IMG/VR virus record: IMGVR_UViG_3300045976_000128
Coordinates: 1-41,096 of that record
DNA length: 41,096 nucleotides
Source: a virus
Strand: one strand, 5' to 3'
The notes under the pieces were generated by a model, which was not told the origin of the DNA, made no database searches, and saw nothing but the letters and a program-made list of their open reading frames with translations. Of the stretch, positions 22,264 to 30,602 are shown one piece after another; position 1 is the stretch's first letter, and the number at the start of each line of letters is the position of its first letter. Both the position numbers and the translations under genes were made by a program.

Positions 22264-22488
22264 TTAGCCGGCTTCGGCGCCGACCCGCTGGTCGACTTCC
22301 TCGATCTGCGCGACCGAGGAGGGGTCGGGCTTGTCGGGCGAGTCCTTGTAGGTCACGCCCGGCTTGCCGTCGACGCCCTGAGCGCCGTCTGCCGCGCCGG
22401 AGACGTTCTCGATGGGAAGCCCCTTATCCGTCAGGGTGCCTCCGTCCGAGGACGAGCTCCGGCTCCGGCTCGATTTCTTCTTAGCCAT
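22264..22488 (-). CDS. Small disordered protein after the capsid gene
   Basis: 74 aa. Basic Lys/Ser/Arg N-terminus (MAKKKSSRSRSSSS), then Asp/Pro/Gly-rich, without a predicted hydrophobic core. It lies between the major capsid gene and the terminator, so it is probably co-expressed at high level. It could be a capsid accessory or decoration peptide; that is inference from position only. Confidence 0.65.
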   Translation of the reverse strand: MAKKKSSRSRSSSSDGGTLTDKGLPIENVSGAADGAQGVDGKPGVTYKDSPDKPDPSSVAQIEEVDQRVGAEAG

Positions 22489-22550
22489 CGCTGCTCTCCG
22501 TTTCCGGTTGTCGGTTGTCGCCGTTCCCGTCTACCCCGTCAGCTGCTCGC

Positions 22551-23495
22551 TTAGGAGCCGTTGACGATGGCCGCGAAGAGGCCGTCGACCTGATGGACGT
22601 TGAAGCCGACCCGCATCGTCCACTTCACCGCGATCTTGTCCTGCTGCCAGGTCCGGTGATCGGTGCCGCCGACGTTGACCGTGGCCTGGTCGGCGAGCTT
22701 GACCCGGATGTCCTGCCGGAGGATGTACTTCGCGTGGGTGAAGTCGCCGACGATGGCGACGACCTTCGGCGTCCCTTCGCCTGCGCCGACTTTCCCGGCG
22801 GGGAACCCGTCGAGGTTGGTCGTGTAGGCGTGGGGGAGCGTGTAGGTCTCGTTGGCCTCTTTCGAGTAGCCGTCCGTCAGAGCCGGTTCGGTTTTCTCGG
22901 TTTCGCGCCGAGCGTCGCGCAGCTGCTGACGGAGGTCGGTCGCGGCGATGATGCCGTTGGGCGTCCCGCCGTTGCCTTCGACGTAGCCCATCGCCGCCGA
23001 CACCGCCGCCGGCCAGGCGTCGCCCGCCGTGCCGAGCTCGATGCGTTTGGTGGCGATGCCCGCGTTGAACGAGTTGTCGAACTGCGTCGTCAGCGGGACG
23101 CCGGCACCGAGGCCGAGGGCGTGGGCGTCGATCAGCTGCGCGAAGGCTGACTCGACCTGCGAGTTGACGAGCGCCTGCGGGTCCTCGGCGGCGTCTTCGA
23201 GCTCCTCTTCCGTGTAGAGGATCGTCGTGCCGATCTTCTTCACGTTGACCTCGATCTCGCCGAACTCGGCGCCGGTCGCGGGGATGTCGGCACCTTCGCC
23301 GACGAAGCTCGCGGTCGGTCGCCCGACGAGGCGGGTGTACTTGCGCTTGCGGGTGTTGGTCCGCTCGACGCTGACGAATCGACCGAGGGCCGACTCCTGC
23401 GCTACGGCGTCGACGAGAACCGCGCCGTACTCGGGCCGGATCAGGTAGCCGCCGGCCGCGTCGGGCGTACCCATGATGGGGATGTAGTTGGACAT
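22551..23495 (-). CDS. Major capsid protein (HK97 fold)
   Basis: 314 aa, ATG preceded by AGGAGAG. SALGRFVSVERTNTRKRKYTRLVGRPTASFVGEGADIPATGAEFGEIEVNVKKIGTTILYTEEELEDA follows the HK97-fold pattern (N-arm, E-loop, spine helix entry), with AQLIDAHALGLGAG and C-terminal DHRTWQQDKIAVKWTMRVGFNV. No N-terminal delta domain is fused; a separate scaffold lies upstream. Confidence 0.92.
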   Translation of the reverse strand: MSNYIPIMGTPDAAGGYLIRPEYGAVLVDAVAQESALGRFVSVERTNTRKRKYTRLVGRPTASFVGEGADIPATGAEFGEIEVNVKKIGTTILYTEEELEDAAEDPQALVNSQVESAFAQLIDAHALGLGAGVPLTTQFDNSFNAGIATKRIELGTAGDAWPAAVSAAMGYVEGNGGTPNGIIAATDLRQQLRDARRETEKTEPALTDGYSKEANETYTLPHAYTTNLDGFPAGKVGAGEGTPKVVAIVGDFTHAKYILRQDIRVKLADQATVNVGGTDHRTWQQDKIAVKWTMRVGFNVHQVDGLFAAIVNGS

Positions 23496-23541
23496 CCGTC
23501 TCTCCTATTCGGGTTCGCTGTTTGCGTCCGAGGCGGATGCC

Positions 23542-23560
23542 CGTTTTGCGCCCGGCGGCG
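23542..23560 (-). repeat. 19-bp element upstream of capsid gene
   Basis: CGCCGCCGGGCGCAAAACG on the minus strand, 47 bases before the capsid start codon. It is identical to 25704-25722 upstream of the scaffold gene. Both copies are non-coding. Confidence 0.85.
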
Positions 23561-23607
23561 ATGCCTCGCTTCTTCTGGCCGGGAACTGTAGCGCGGCGTC
23601 GGGCGGA

Positions 23608-24108
23608 CTAGACGTCGAAGGGCCGAGCGTGGTCGCCTTCAAGGGCGAGGAAGGTGTTGCGGCCGATCCTCTCCGGGTCGCGTTCCTCAAGCGGGACGCC
23701 GAGTTGCACCACGGCGAAGAGCGGCCCGATGAAGGCGAAGAATTCGCCCCGCTCGCGTTTGGCCTTCAGCGCCGGGCAGCTGCCGGCGGCGAGCCGGGCG
23801 CAGCGTTCGTGCATGATCGCGTCGTCGAGGCAGCGGATCAGCACGTCGCCGGGCCGGGTCGGATCGACGGCCTTCCCCGACTTCGACTCGAGGCCGGTGC
23901 CGACGAAGACGACGACCTCGTCGTGCTTGTCGTGGGCTTCCCCGCAGACCTGGCAGAGCAGATCGCGCTTCGTTGCGATGAACCGGGCGCCGTCCGTCCT
24001 GCCGAGGTTGTCGGGGATCGCTACCCACGGGATCGGGTAGCCATCGCGGCGCGGGCGCGGCCAGCCCGGCGGCGAGAGAGGGACGTTACTCGGCGGCTTC
24101 GCGTCCAC
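23608..24108 (-). CDS. Putative zinc-binding head-module protein
   Basis: 166 aa from a GTG at 24108; an ATG at 24198 would overlap the upstream gene by more than 110 bases and adds a Ser/Pro-rich, shadow-like leader. RDGYPIPWVAIPD, then CQVCGEAH, a variable middle, then MHERCARLAAGSCPAL follows the pattern of a conserved actinobacterial/phage protein that starts with a G-Y-P-x-P-W motif and carries CxxC...H-x-x-C...C. It probably binds zinc. Function unknown; its position between scaffold and capsid genes is odd. Confidence 0.65.
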   Translation of the reverse strand: MDAKPPSNVPLSPPGWPRPRRDGYPIPWVAIPDNLGRTDGARFIATKRDLLCQVCGEAHDKHDEVVVFVGTGLESKSGKAVDPTRPGDVLIRCLDDAIMHERCARLAAGSCPALKAKRERGEFFAFIGPLFAVVQLGVPLEERDPERIGRNTFLALEGDHARPFDV

Positions 24109-24379
24109 GGTCGGCGATGTCGGCGGCCTCGGCGAAGAAGGCTTTCTGAATCCAGACGCGGGCGTCGGAGCAGCGGAAGCGGATCGCCGTCGAGCCAAGG
24201 TGTTCGTTCGCCTCCGAGGGCGGCCACTCTAGCTCGACGACTATCGCCGCCGTCTTGACGACCGGCGCCTCCTCGCCCGGCTCAAGGGCGGCGGCGATCC
24301 CCTCTTCGAGGCTCTGCATCAGCCCAGCCGCAAGCTCGCCGATCAGGGAGAGATCGACCTGCTGCGACTCGTCCGTCAC
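24086..24379 (-). CDS. Hypothetical acidic protein
   Basis: 97 aa, GTG start in a GTGA overlap with the HExxH gene. The helical N-terminal half (LIGELAAGLMQSLEEGIAAAL) is followed by beta strands (AAIVVELEWPPSEANEHLGSTAIRFRC). No family recognised. It may act with the HExxH protein to which it is coupled. Confidence 0.65.
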   Translation of the reverse strand: MTDESQQVDLSLIGELAAGLMQSLEEGIAAALEPGEEAPVVKTAAIVVELEWPPSEANEHLGSTAIRFRCSDARVWIQKAFFAEAADIADRGREAAE

Positions 24380-24801
24380 GCCGGTCCCCAGCCGTTGTAG
24401 AGGGCGCGAGCGATGCGGTCGACCAACGCCTCGCGCTTCCGGTGGAAGGTATCGGTGAAGAGGGCGTGTGCCTCTCGGCCGAGAACACCGTCGAGGTCAT
24501 CCATGACCTGAAAGTCGATGTCGCGCATGTAGACGTGGGCGAGCTCATGCAGCAGCAGTTCGTCGAGGTTGTGGCCGACTTCGCCTATCGGCCCGTCGAG
24601 CGTCCACGTCGACCACTTCGCCGAGAAGCGGATCGTCGCCCGGTCGTAGAACTCGCTGCGGACGATTTCGACGAGCGCGTCCTCCTCTTCGGGGCGCAGA
24701 TCGAACCGGAGCCTGATGTCCCAATGGAGCAGGTCGAGGCGCTGCTGCCAGATGGTCAGCTTGTCCTCGACCTGCTCTCGGGTTATGCGCTTCGCCGCCA
24801 T
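24376..24801 (-). CDS. HExxH putative zinc metalloprotease
   Basis: 141 aa. LLLHELAHVYM gives the H85-E-x-x-H89 zinc site, with E124 in the downstream helix HRKREALVDRIARAL as a candidate third ligand, a gluzincin-like layout. The preceding segment LHWDIRLRFDL fits the small stand-alone phage and actinobacterial zincin-like proteins. Because it lies between scaffold and capsid genes and no serine prohead protease is seen, a role in scaffold or capsid processing is conceivable. That is inference. Confidence 0.7.
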   Translation of the reverse strand: MAAKRITREQVEDKLTIWQQRLDLLHWDIRLRFDLRPEEEDALVEIVRSEFYDRATIRFSAKWSTWTLDGPIGEVGHNLDELLLHELAHVYMRDIDFQVMDDLDGVLGREAHALFTDTFHRKREALVDRIARALYNGWGPA

Positions 24802-24817
24802 CGAGCGCGTCTACTGC

Positions 24818-25684
24818 TCAGTCGTCGTCGTCGTCGGGAGCGCCGCCGAGGCTGCCCTCGGCCTGGCGACCTCGGATCGCTCCGAGCAGGGCGCCGCCGA
24901 GTCCCTTGCGGACCTCGGCCTTGTCGACGGTGCCGTCCGCGCCGATGCCGGGGAGGCCGCCGCCGGGAGTGCCGCCGCCCGGAGGCGAGCCGCCCGCCGG
25001 GGTGCCGAAGCCCGGAGCGCCGCCGCCGCCGGAGCCGCCGCCGTCCTCGCGCTGCCCGAAGAGCTTCGGCTTCTGCGCCGCGAGCTCTTTGACCAGCTGC
25101 TCGGCCGTCTGCGCGTCCTCGGCGTCGTCGAGGTTGACCAGCGCGACGACGACATCGTCGTCGATGGCGCCCGCCTTGCTCGCCGCCTCGCGGACCCACG
25201 CGCCGCGCTCGAGGCGCTTCGCTTTCTCTTCCGCTTCGGCCGCCTTCTGCTCGGCTTTTTTGGCCGCCTGCTGCGCTTTCTCGAGCTCCGAGGCGTCCTT
25301 GCCTTCGAGCTCTTCGACCTTCCGCTGCGCCTCGGCCGCGTCGCGTTCGGCTTTCCTGCGACGGCGTTCCGCCTCGCCGAGCTTGTTCTCTGCCGGCGGG
25401 TCGGTCTTCGGTTTGCCGCCGCCATCACCGCCGTCGCCGCCGCCGGAGGGTGCGCCCCCGCCGTCGCCGCCGGACCCGCCTCCGTCGCCGCCGCCCGATC
25501 CGCCGCCGTCGCCCGGCTCAGGGGCGCCGCCCATGATCGGGCGCATCGTGGCGATGCGGGTGAAGGTGGCCGCCGATTCCTTGGCGGCGATGGTGACGAA
25601 GGTCGCCCGACCTCGAAGCTCTCGGACCTTCCAGACGATTAGGTAGCGAAGTCGCAGCGCTCGCTCGCGCAGTTGCTTCCGCAT
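24818..25684 (-). CDS. Capsid scaffolding protein
   Basis: 288 aa. The ATG at 25684 is supported by AAGAGAGGAGTTCGGG directly upstream, so the Arg-rich N-terminal 50 residues belong to the protein. Next comes a glycine/aspartate-rich linker (52-95), a long coiled coil at about 100-165 (EAERRRRKAERDAAEAQRK and following), a compact region with AIDDDVVVALVNLDD, a second Gly/Pro-rich stretch, and an acidic end DDDDD. Coiled coil plus acidic disorder between portal and capsid genes is typical of GP20-type scaffolds. Confidence 0.82.
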   Translation of the reverse strand: MRKQLRERALRLRYLIVWKVRELRGRATFVTIAAKESAATFTRIATMRPIMGGAPEPGDGGGSGGGDGGGSGGDGGGAPSGGGDGGDGGGKPKTDPPAENKLGEAERRRRKAERDAAEAQRKVEELEGKDASELEKAQQAAKKAEQKAAEAEEKAKRLERGAWVREAASKAGAIDDDVVVALVNLDDAEDAQTAEQLVKELAAQKPKLFGQREDGGGSGGGGAPGFGTPAGGSPPGGGTPGGGLPGIGADGTVDKAEVRKGLGGALLGAIRGRQAEGSLGGAPDDDDD

Positions 25685-25689
25685 CCCGA

Positions 25690-25698
25690 ACTCCTCTC
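25690..25698 (-). promoter_or_regulatory. Start-associated RBS element (scaffold)
   Basis: Minus strand reads GCAAGAGAGGAGTTCGGG before ATG; a divergent copy. Confidence 0.65.
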
Positions 25699-25703
25699 TT
25701 GCT

Positions 25704-25722
25704 CGTTTTGCGCCCGGCGGCG
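25704..25722 (-). repeat. 19-bp element upstream of scaffold gene
   Basis: Identical to 23542-23560. It lies 20 bases before the scaffold start codon on the minus strand. Confidence 0.85.
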
Positions 25723-25760
25723 CGGGATTGGACGAGCGGCAGGCTACGGGGCGGGCCGGA

Positions 25761-27245
25761 CTATTCCCCGGCGCCGCCAGCCGGAGCGGGCGTGGGCGGT
25801 TCCGGGCCGCCGGGCGGCAGGTTGAGGTCGGGCGGCGCGGGCGCGGTGCCGATGGGCGGCGCTTCGGGCTTCTCGCCTTCGATCCGTTCGACCTCGTCTT
25901 CGATCTGTTTGTCCGTCCAGTCGGGGTGCAGGTAACGGACCTTCTCCTCGGTCGAGATCGCTTCGGAGCCGGAGGCGAGGGCGACCCATTGCGCGGCCTC
26001 CATATCGTCCTGCGGCAGGCCGTCGCCCCGGATGACGGTCGGGTCTTCGTCGGGCGCCGTCCATTCGCGGCGCCGCCCGAAGCCGCCGTCGAAGATCGAC
26101 CGCGAGTCGATCAGCGCGGCGTAGCGGAGCAGCCGCTTCAGCCCGGCGTCGGCGTAGCGGCCCTTGCCGGCGGCCTCGATGAGGGAGTGCGCCATCTTCA
26201 GCTTCAGCGCCGTCCCTGAGATCGCCCCGCCGTCGATGCTGCGGCCGACCGCTGCGGGCGCCGTCCCGCCGAGCAAGAGGGTCGTGTCGATCAGGTGGTC
26301 GAGCCATTTGGTCAGCTGCTCGGCCTCGAAGTTGTACTCGAGCATCTGCAACGGTTTCCCGGCGTCGCCGAGCGTCCCCTCGGCCTCGCTGCGGATGAAG
26401 ATGTCGTCGCCAGCGGGCAGCCTGCCGTTCCGCAGGTATTTCGCATCGAGCAGCGCCCGCTTCTTCCCGGCCAGCCGGGCGTTCTCCTCGACGATGGTCG
26501 ACGACTCGTTGAGGGCGAGGAAGCGCTCCTCGAGGCCGCGATAGTCGGCGTAGCCCCGCGTCGGATCGGCGTCGATGCTGTTCGGGATGAAGGCGCAGAG
26601 CGGCCGGTCGATGCCGGTGAGAACGGTCGGCTGCTTGCCCGCCGTCCTGCCGTAGCTGTCGAGGCTGATCTCGTTGCCGATGGAGTTGCGGGTGCCCTGG
26701 TAGAGCCGGGCGTGGACGGCGCCGGCTTCATACGTCTCGAGCAGCCGGAAGACCGTATTCGTCGACTCCTCCCATTCGCTGATGAAGGTCGCGGCGACGA
26801 CGAAGCGGCCTTGGAAGTGCGGGATGACCTGGCGGCGGCTGACGAACTCGATGATCGGCACGTCGAGCAGCGTCGGGTCGACGATGATCCGCCCCCACGC
26901 CTCGCCCTCGCTCGAGGCGATGACCGCCATGCGATGAGCCTCGGCGTCGAGCAGGTTCTCGGTGACGATCCGCTCGAGGGCGTCCTGGTCGGAGTCTTTG
27001 GCGGCGCGGTACTCGGCAGGCTCGCCGTAGAGGAGGTTGGCCGAGCAGCGGGAGACGAGGCGCGGCACGGGCGAGATCAGGTAGCGCCGCCACCAAGGGA
27101 TGTTCGCTTGGAGCTTGATCGCCTCCTCGTTGGACGTGCGGAGGGCGCTGTAGAACTCGATTTCCTCCCACGTCTTGACGTGCCCGACCGGCGGCCAGGT
27201 CGGCGAGAGGCCGAGGCGGTCGCGGAGGGCGCCGAGGACCGTCAC
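25761..27245 (-). CDS. Portal protein (SPP1 gp6-like)
   Basis: 494 aa, GTG start overlapping the previous stop (GTGA). WEEIEFYSALRTSNEEAIKLQANIPWWRRYLISPVPRLVSRCSANLLYGEP begins the fold, followed by LNESSTIVEENARLAGKKRALL and AVGRSIDGGAISGTALKLKMAHSLIEAAGKGRYADAGLKRLLRYAALI. These fit the SPP1-type portal with its clip and stem helices. The Pro-rich acidic C-terminus is probably flexible. It forms the dodecameric DNA channel at one capsid vertex. Confidence 0.9.
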   Translation of the reverse strand: MTVLGALRDRLGLSPTWPPVGHVKTWEEIEFYSALRTSNEEAIKLQANIPWWRRYLISPVPRLVSRCSANLLYGEPAEYRAAKDSDQDALERIVTENLLDAEAHRMAVIASSEGEAWGRIIVDPTLLDVPIIEFVSRRQVIPHFQGRFVVAATFISEWEESTNTVFRLLETYEAGAVHARLYQGTRNSIGNEISLDSYGRTAGKQPTVLTGIDRPLCAFIPNSIDADPTRGYADYRGLEERFLALNESSTIVEENARLAGKKRALLDAKYLRNGRLPAGDDIFIRSEAEGTLGDAGKPLQMLEYNFEAEQLTKWLDHLIDTTLLLGGTAPAAVGRSIDGGAISGTALKLKMAHSLIEAAGKGRYADAGLKRLLRYAALIDSRSIFDGGFGRRREWTAPDEDPTVIRGDGLPQDDMEAAQWVALASGSEAISTEEKVRYLHPDWTDKQIEDEVERIEGEKPEAPPIGTAPAPPDLNLPPGGPEPPTPAPAGGAGE

Positions 27246-27499
27246 GACTTCGATGCCTTCCGGCCAGCGTGGCGCACCGCGACCTCGGCGATGCCCTTCT
27301 TCCCCTCGGCGGGCGCGTCGGGGATCGGGTTGAGCGGCTGAAGGATGACGCCGCCCTTGCCCTCGGTCGCCGCGCAGCTGTTACCGGCGCGGCCGGAGCG
27401 GGCGTTGCCGGCGGCCGTGGTCAGCCAGAAGAAGAAGTCGGGGTCGCCGACGAGAGTGACCTCGCCAGTCTTCGCGTTGCGCTTGATCTCTAGGTGCAT
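27242..27499 (-). CDS. Hypothetical protein between terminase and portal
   Basis: 85 aa from the ATG at 27499 (TGATG overlap with the terminase stop). MHLEIKRNAKTGEVTLVGDPDFFFWLTTAAGN is a plausible small domain, and the C-terminus is basic (KKGIAEVAVRHAGRKASKS). Coupling on both sides suggests a packaging-related accessory. No family recognised. Confidence 0.65.
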   Translation of the reverse strand: MHLEIKRNAKTGEVTLVGDPDFFFWLTTAAGNARSGRAGNSCAATEGKGGVILQPLNPIPDAPAEGKKGIAEVAVRHAGRKASKS

Positions 27500-29235
27500 C
27501 AGCCGTCCTCTCGTCGCTGTCGCAGTAGAGCATTCCACCGCATCGCCCGGTCGGCGCCGAGGGCGACGACTGCGTCCGGGCCGTGGTCGCCTTTCTGCAA
27601 GTTGTTCGGGTCGAGCGCGGGCTTGCGGACCCGGCCGGTGTCAGGATCGCGTTCGAGGTTCGCCATCTGCGCGAGGAGATTCTTGCAGCGCGGGTGAATG
27701 GCAAGGACGCCGTCGAGGTCGTCGAGCCGGTCCTGCCAGCCCTCCTCGGCGGTGAACGTCGCCGCCTTGCCGAGCAGGTACCGGATGTAGCCGACCGTGT
27801 TGACGCCGTCCTTGCGGTCGCCGCCGCCCTGCTTGAAGCGGCCGAATTCGATCTTCCAATGCTTCTCCGGGTAGCGCTGCGGCTCGGCCTCGAACTTCCT
27901 CGCCAAGATCGCCGCGAAGGTCTTGTTGGTCCCGGCCGGGTTGGAGTCGGCGCTCGAGCGGACGAAGCGGGGCGAGGGGATGTCGGCCGGGAGGAAGCCG
28001 ACGATCTCCTCGCTCGCCTGCGTCGGCTCGGTCGCACGTTGCGCGAGCTCGTCGAAGATATACAGGCCGCCGCCGGGCAGCGCCGTCGCGTAGACGGTGA
28101 ACGTCTGGAAGTCGCCCCAATCGGTCCCGAACTCGATGCCTTCGCTGGCGACCATCAGCGGGAAGCGGTCGCCGTCCGCCTCGATGGCCTCGCCGATCAG
28201 CTTCGCGGCGCCAAGGTGCGCGTCGGGGTAGACGCGGACGCTGCGGTCGCCGCCCAACGCCTCCTCGACGCTGTCCGGGTACTCGGCCTTCCATTCCTCC
28301 TCGGTTTCGTAGTCGGCCCGCTTCGACTCGCGCCACTCCTCGGTGCGGCGCGGGTCCGCCCGCCAGCTGAGGAAGACGACCTTGAAGCTGTTTTCGCCCT
28401 TCTGCGCCTTCTCGACCGTGTTCGCGAAGGCTTCGCCGTTGCCGGTGCGGCCGTTGCCGGTGGAGACGGCGACCATCTTGCCGCCGCCCTCGATGGTCGG
28501 CTGAAGCGCGGCCAGGGTCGGCCCGGCGCCCCGGTGCCGGATGAAGGCGAACTCGTCGGCGAGGGCGAAGGTCGCCGTCTCTTGCCGCGCCGCCTCCGGC
28601 GAGCCGGTGAGGCTGATGATCTCGCTGCCGCGCTCGAGGGACATCCGGCGGCGGCTGGCGAGGGAGTCGGTCGTCTCGACGGGCCGCAGGAACGGCGGCA
28701 GAAGCTCGCGGATGCGCCGAGCCCGGACGATCAGCTTCCCGGCGTCCTCGCCGTGCTTGGAGAGGCACAAGACCTTCGCGTTGGGCGTCTCCGGCTCGAG
28801 GGCGGCGTAGTGGAAGCCGATATGCAGACAGAGCCACGTAATCCCGATCTGCCGGCTCTTCGGGCAGATCGTCTTCTCGTTTTCCATGATGACTTCGAGC
28901 GCCGCCAGCTGGTCCGGCCACAGGTCGAAGGGGATCGGCGGACCCTTGCTCGGCTGGACGTGGCCGTAGGCCCGGATGAAGTAGGCGACCGACCGTTCGG
29001 CTCGCCGTCGCTCCCGCTCCCGCCAGGCCGCCGAGAGGTCCGGGTCGGAGGCGAGGGCGAGGCGGGCGTCAAGCTCGAGGGCGCGGACGGCCGCCGGCAG
29101 CCAGAGCTTCCCGGCGTTGTCGCCGCCGTGTTCGGCCTGCCAGGTGTAGAGCTCGCGCTTCTCGCCGACCTTCAGGCCTGCGACTTCGCCTCGGAGCAGG
29201 CCGGTCGGGCTATCGGAGCGGAGCAGCGTCGCCAC
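27499..29235 (-). CDS. Terminase large subunit
   Basis: 578 aa; the GTG start overlaps the upstream gene by 26 bases and has no clear ribosome-binding site. Walker A-like PKSRQIGIT at 125-133, Walker B ALADE at 224-228, and VAVSTGNGRTGN as the coupling motif form the ATPase. The nuclease half has FGTDWGDF (D372), SSADSNPAG (D430) and a distal GDHGPDAVVAL, the three acidic clusters of an RNase H-fold nuclease. It packages DNA into the prohead through the portal and cuts the concatemer. Confidence 0.93.
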   Translation of the reverse strand: MATLLRSDSPTGLLRGEVAGLKVGEKRELYTWQAEHGGDNAGKLWLPAAVRALELDARLALASDPDLSAAWRERERRRAERSVAYFIRAYGHVQPSKGPPIPFDLWPDQLAALEVIMENEKTICPKSRQIGITWLCLHIGFHYAALEPETPNAKVLCLSKHGEDAGKLIVRARRIRELLPPFLRPVETTDSLASRRRMSLERGSEIISLTGSPEAARQETATFALADEFAFIRHRGAGPTLAALQPTIEGGGKMVAVSTGNGRTGNGEAFANTVEKAQKGENSFKVVFLSWRADPRRTEEWRESKRADYETEEEWKAEYPDSVEEALGGDRSVRVYPDAHLGAAKLIGEAIEADGDRFPLMVASEGIEFGTDWGDFQTFTVYATALPGGGLYIFDELAQRATEPTQASEEIVGFLPADIPSPRFVRSSADSNPAGTNKTFAAILARKFEAEPQRYPEKHWKIEFGRFKQGGGDRKDGVNTVGYIRYLLGKAATFTAEEGWQDRLDDLDGVLAIHPRCKNLLAQMANLERDPDTGRVRKPALDPNNLQKGDHGPDAVVALGADRAMRWNALLRQRREDG

Positions 29236-29581
29236 GGGCGGAATCTTCGGCTTCGCGTCGGAGGGTGCCGTCGAGCAGCCGCTCGAACCACTCGTCGCTC
29301 GGCATCCCCCGGCACTCCATCGAACCGTCTGGCCGAGCTACGGCGCCGCAGCCGCACAGGACCGGCGGCCGTCCCTCGGCGGCGCGGTTGCGGCCGTGGC
29401 AGAGCGACAGCTTCAGCGCCCGGATCGTCGTCAGCTTGGCGCCGTCGACGTCGCGGCCCTTCAGGCTCCGCTCGACCGCGCCTTCAAAGTCGTCGAGGCG
29501 CTTCGGCGGCGCGTCCTGCTTCGGCGCCTTGGCGCGGTGCGCTCGGCGCTTCGACTTGCGGCCCACCCTCGACTTGCTCAT
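29210..29581 (-). CDS. Basic cysteine-containing protein upstream of TerL
   Basis: 123 aa from the ATG at 29581 (ATGA overlap). The first 30 residues are strongly basic (MSKSRVGRKSKRRAHRAKAPK). The middle has KLTTIRALKLSLCHGRNRAAEGRPPVLCGCGAV, with a C-G-C pair. It could assist the terminase by binding DNA, but the better terminase small subunit lies at 32238-32756. No family recognised. Confidence 0.65.
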   Translation of the reverse strand: MSKSRVGRKSKRRAHRAKAPKQDAPPKRLDDFEGAVERSLKGRDVDGAKLTTIRALKLSLCHGRNRAAEGRPPVLCGCGAVARPDGSMECRGMPSDEWFERLLDGTLRREAEDSARGDAAPLR

Positions 29582-29796
29582 ACCCCGGCCTCGTACTTCG
29601 CCAAGGCGGCTTCGCCTTCGACGGTGACGAACATCGCCCCACCCTCGAAGTCGTTTTGGACCCAACCGCGCCGACGACAAGCATGTAGGGAGCTCGGGTT
29701 GATCTCGGCCGTGTCGTAGACGAGTGAGAAGTTGTCGTCGTAGACGACCTTGCCTTCGCCCACGGCACGAAGCGCCTTTGCCTGATCGCTCGTCAT
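29578..29796 (-). CDS. Small winged-helix-like protein
   Basis: 72 aa from the ATG at 29796. KALRAVGEGKVVYDDN, SLHACRRRGWVQND and MFVTVEGEAALAKYE follow the helix-helix-wing pattern of small winged-helix domains (the V-T-x-x-G-x-x-A-L ending is typical). It probably binds DNA. Not a confident family match. Confidence 0.6.
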   Translation of the reverse strand: MTSDQAKALRAVGEGKVVYDDNFSLVYDTAEINPSSLHACRRRGWVQNDFEGGAMFVTVEGEAALAKYEAGV

Positions 29797-30089
29797 AGCG
29801 GCCAGAGCTCCCAGCCGCCGCGCAGCGGGAAGGCGAGCGTGTGGTCGAAGAGCCAGACGAGCGCGTGGCCGATGAAGCCAACCCACAGGGCGACGGTGAC
29901 GAGGACGATCAGCACGACGAGGACCGACCGAACCTGCCGCAGCCGCCGCCGGAGGGTCAGCTGCGCTTCCAGAGCAGCCGCTCCGGCGCGAAGCCCGCCG
30001 TTGGCAACGGCGACGGCGCGGGCCGCAGCCTCCAAGTCGTCGGGGTCGATGAACGCCCCGTCATGGCCCGTCTTGCGTTGACTCCTCAT
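29793..30089 (-). CDS. Membrane protein
   Basis: 98 aa from the ATG at 30089, with AAGGA upstream; the gene overlaps its neighbour by 29 bases. After a helical N-terminal half comes a strong hydrophobic stretch (VLVVLIVLVTVALWVGFIGH continuing ALVWLF), one or two membrane spans. Function unknown. Confidence 0.6.
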   Translation of the reverse strand: MRSQRKTGHDGAFIDPDDLEAAARAVAVANGGLRAGAAALEAQLTLRRRLRQVRSVLVVLIVLVTVALWVGFIGHALVWLFDHTLAFPLRGGWELWPL

Positions 30090-30354
30090 CCGCCATCCTT
30101 TCCAACTGCTCTTCGAGCCGCCGGGTCGTGTCCCGGTCGGCGTCCGCCTGGCGAGCTCGGCGCCGGACCCTGATGTCGGCGGTCGAGGCTCGCGGGTCGA
30201 ATCTTGCCGAAGGCGTCGGCTGATCCGCATCGACGAGGAGAGGACAAGCTCGGAAAGTGCTGCGTCCTCGTCGGGTGGTCGGCTTGCCGTCGACGCGGTC
30301 GAAGCGCGGATGCTCGTCGACGGGGCGCCCGCAGCGGGAGCAGATGCGGCCCAC
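30061..30354 (-). CDS. Zinc-ribbon-type small protein
   Basis: 97 aa from a GTG at 30354, just after the previous stop. MGRICSRCGRPVDEHPRFD has a C-x-x-C knuckle with a nearby histidine. The rest is basic and disordered, ending in an acidic helix (LEEQLERMADEES). Family unknown. Confidence 0.6.
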   Translation of the reverse strand: MGRICSRCGRPVDEHPRFDRVDGKPTTRRGRSTFRACPLLVDADQPTPSARFDPRASTADIRVRRRARQADADRDTTRRLEEQLERMADEESTQDGP

Positions 30355-30356
30355 CG

Positions 30357-30602
30357 TCAGCGGTCCTCGAGCGCGGCGTCCCGCTCCCTCTCCTCGGCGT
30401 GGACGCAGTCGACGCAGATCGGCTCGCCCTCGTTGGCGACGGCGATGACCGAGCGCTGCCGATGCTCGCGGCCGGAGAGGTCGGCGCCGCACTTCGCGGT
30501 CGGCCAAGTCGCGACGATATGGAAGAGGTCGAACGGGTCGTCGACCTCGACCTCGCGGTGAGGGTGGAAGCGGACGTCGCCGATGTAGCCCTTGGCCGCC
30601 AT
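30357..30602 (-). CDS. Small zinc-binding-type protein
   Basis: 81 aa (TGATG start overlap). FHIVATWPTAKCGADL and later PICVDCVHAEERER provide Cys and His residues arranged like a small zinc domain (C...C-x-x-C-x-H), a type common in actinophages. Function unknown. Confidence 0.62.
   Translation of the reverse strand: MAAKGYIGDVRFHPHREVEVDDPFDLFHIVATWPTAKCGADLSGREHRQRSVIAVANEGEPICVDCVHAEERERDAALEDR

Noticed and set aside
29210-29581. This gene as terminase small subunit
   Set aside because: It lacks a helix-turn-helix and the TerS central-helix pattern, which are clear in 32238-32756.
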